This document shows positions 5,222 through 5,546 of a stretch of 5,546 nucleotides of DNA, piece by piece. The stretch lies in contig VFKS01000078.1 of the NCBI GenBank assembly GCA_009885425.1, positions 1-5,546 of the forward strand. Direction: 5' to 3'. The position numbers were made by a program, and so were the translations under genes. Below the pieces are notes generated by a model. That model worked only from the letters and a program-made list of their open reading frames with translations. It ran no database searches and was not told the DNA's origin. Every line of letters starts with the position of its first letter. Positions within the stretch are counted from its first letter, which is position 1. This stretch comes from Novosphingobium sp. (GTDB lineage: Bacteria; Pseudomonadota; Alphaproteobacteria; Sphingomonadales; Sphingomonadaceae).

Positions 5222-5546
5222 ATGACCATCTCGTTCAAGGATCGCGTTGCGATCGTCACCGGTGCCGGCGGCGGCCTCGGCCGGGCCTATGCACTCGAGC
5301 TCGCAGCGCGCGGTGCCAAAGTTGTCGTCAACGATCTGGGCGGCAGCCGCGATGGCACCGGGCATTCCGATGCCGCGCTCAAGGTTGTCGAGGAAATCAA
5401 GGCCGCTGGCGGCGAAGCCGTTTCGAACGGCGGCTCGGTCACCGAATACGAACAGATGGTCGAAATGGTCGCCAAGACCAAGGAAATGTGGGGCGGCGTC
5501 CATATCCTGATCAACAACGCCGGGATCCTGCGCGACAAGAGCTTTG
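5222..5546 (+). CDS. Short-chain dehydrogenase/reductase, MFE-2 (3-hydroxyacyl-CoA dehydrogenase)-like, N-terminal part
   Basis: The first 108 residues of a gene cut by the right edge. It has the SDR Rossmann signature TGAGGGLG (13-20) for the dinucleotide, an acidic Asp38 at the end of the second strand (VVVNDLGG) that favours NAD+ over NADP+, and NNAG (98-101) with the following ILRDKSF. The VNDLGG segment followed by a Gly-rich insert (SRDGTGHSD) and the GILRDKSF end closely resemble the dehydrogenase domain of peroxisomal multifunctional enzyme type 2 (17-beta-HSD4) and its bacterial single-domain relatives. These oxidise 3-hydroxyacyl-CoA or related hydroxy substrates. The catalytic Ser-Tyr-Lys lies beyond the window, so activity and total length (about 300 expected) cannot be checked. 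It has a strong ribosome site. No functional link to gph is evident. Confidence 0.9.
   Translation, partial: MTISFKDRVAIVTGAGGGLGRAYALELAARGAKVVVNDLGGSRDGTGHSDAALKVVEEIKAAGGEAVSNGGSVTEYEQMVEMVAKTKEMWGGVHILINNAGILRDKSF

Overview
The window is about 63-65% GC in its housekeeping genes and densely packed. It looks like an alphaproteobacterial chromosome, most likely a sphingomonad (Sphingomonadaceae/Erythrobacteraceae type). That placement is inference from GC content, codon choice, the style of the GlmS and GlmU proteins, and an SDR resembling the N-terminal domain of MFE-2 enzymes; no rRNA or other taxonomic marker is present.

Minus strand, read from right to left, a compact probable operon runs from 4347 off the left edge: glmU (4347-2989), a small COG4551-type low-molecular-weight protein tyrosine phosphatase (2992-2666, GTGA overlap with glmU), a ribbon-helix-helix antitoxin (2634-2380), a PIN-domain VapC toxin (2376-2011), glmS (1995-172), and the start of a GFA/CENP-V zinc-fold gene (175 to the edge, ATGA overlap with glmS). 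Plus strand: gph, a HAD phosphatase (4409-5068), diverges from glmU across 61 bp. After a 153-bp spacer, an SDR dehydrogenase gene starts at 5222 and runs off the right edge. There is no gene-free stretch longer than 300 bases.

GlmS makes glucosamine-6-phosphate from fructose-6-phosphate and glutamine. GlmU acetylates glucosamine-1-phosphate and uridylylates it to UDP-GlcNAc, the precursor of peptidoglycan and lipid A. The intervening mutase GlmM is not in this window. Between these two essential genes lies a three-gene block (2011-2992) of lower GC: the phosphatase and a complete toxin-antitoxin pair.

The most interesting region is the 31-bp gap at 2635-2665. It holds two perfect TGATATCA palindromes, a third half-related copy, and a consensus TTGACA -35 box that contains the phosphatase stop codon. 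The predicted transcription start falls on or next to the antitoxin ATG, which has no Shine-Dalgarno sequence, so a leaderless, self-repressed transcript is predicted. Since glmS follows the toxin by only 15 bp with no good ribosome site or obvious promoter of its own, this toxin-antitoxin promoter may help set glmS expression. That is a testable inference, not an established system.
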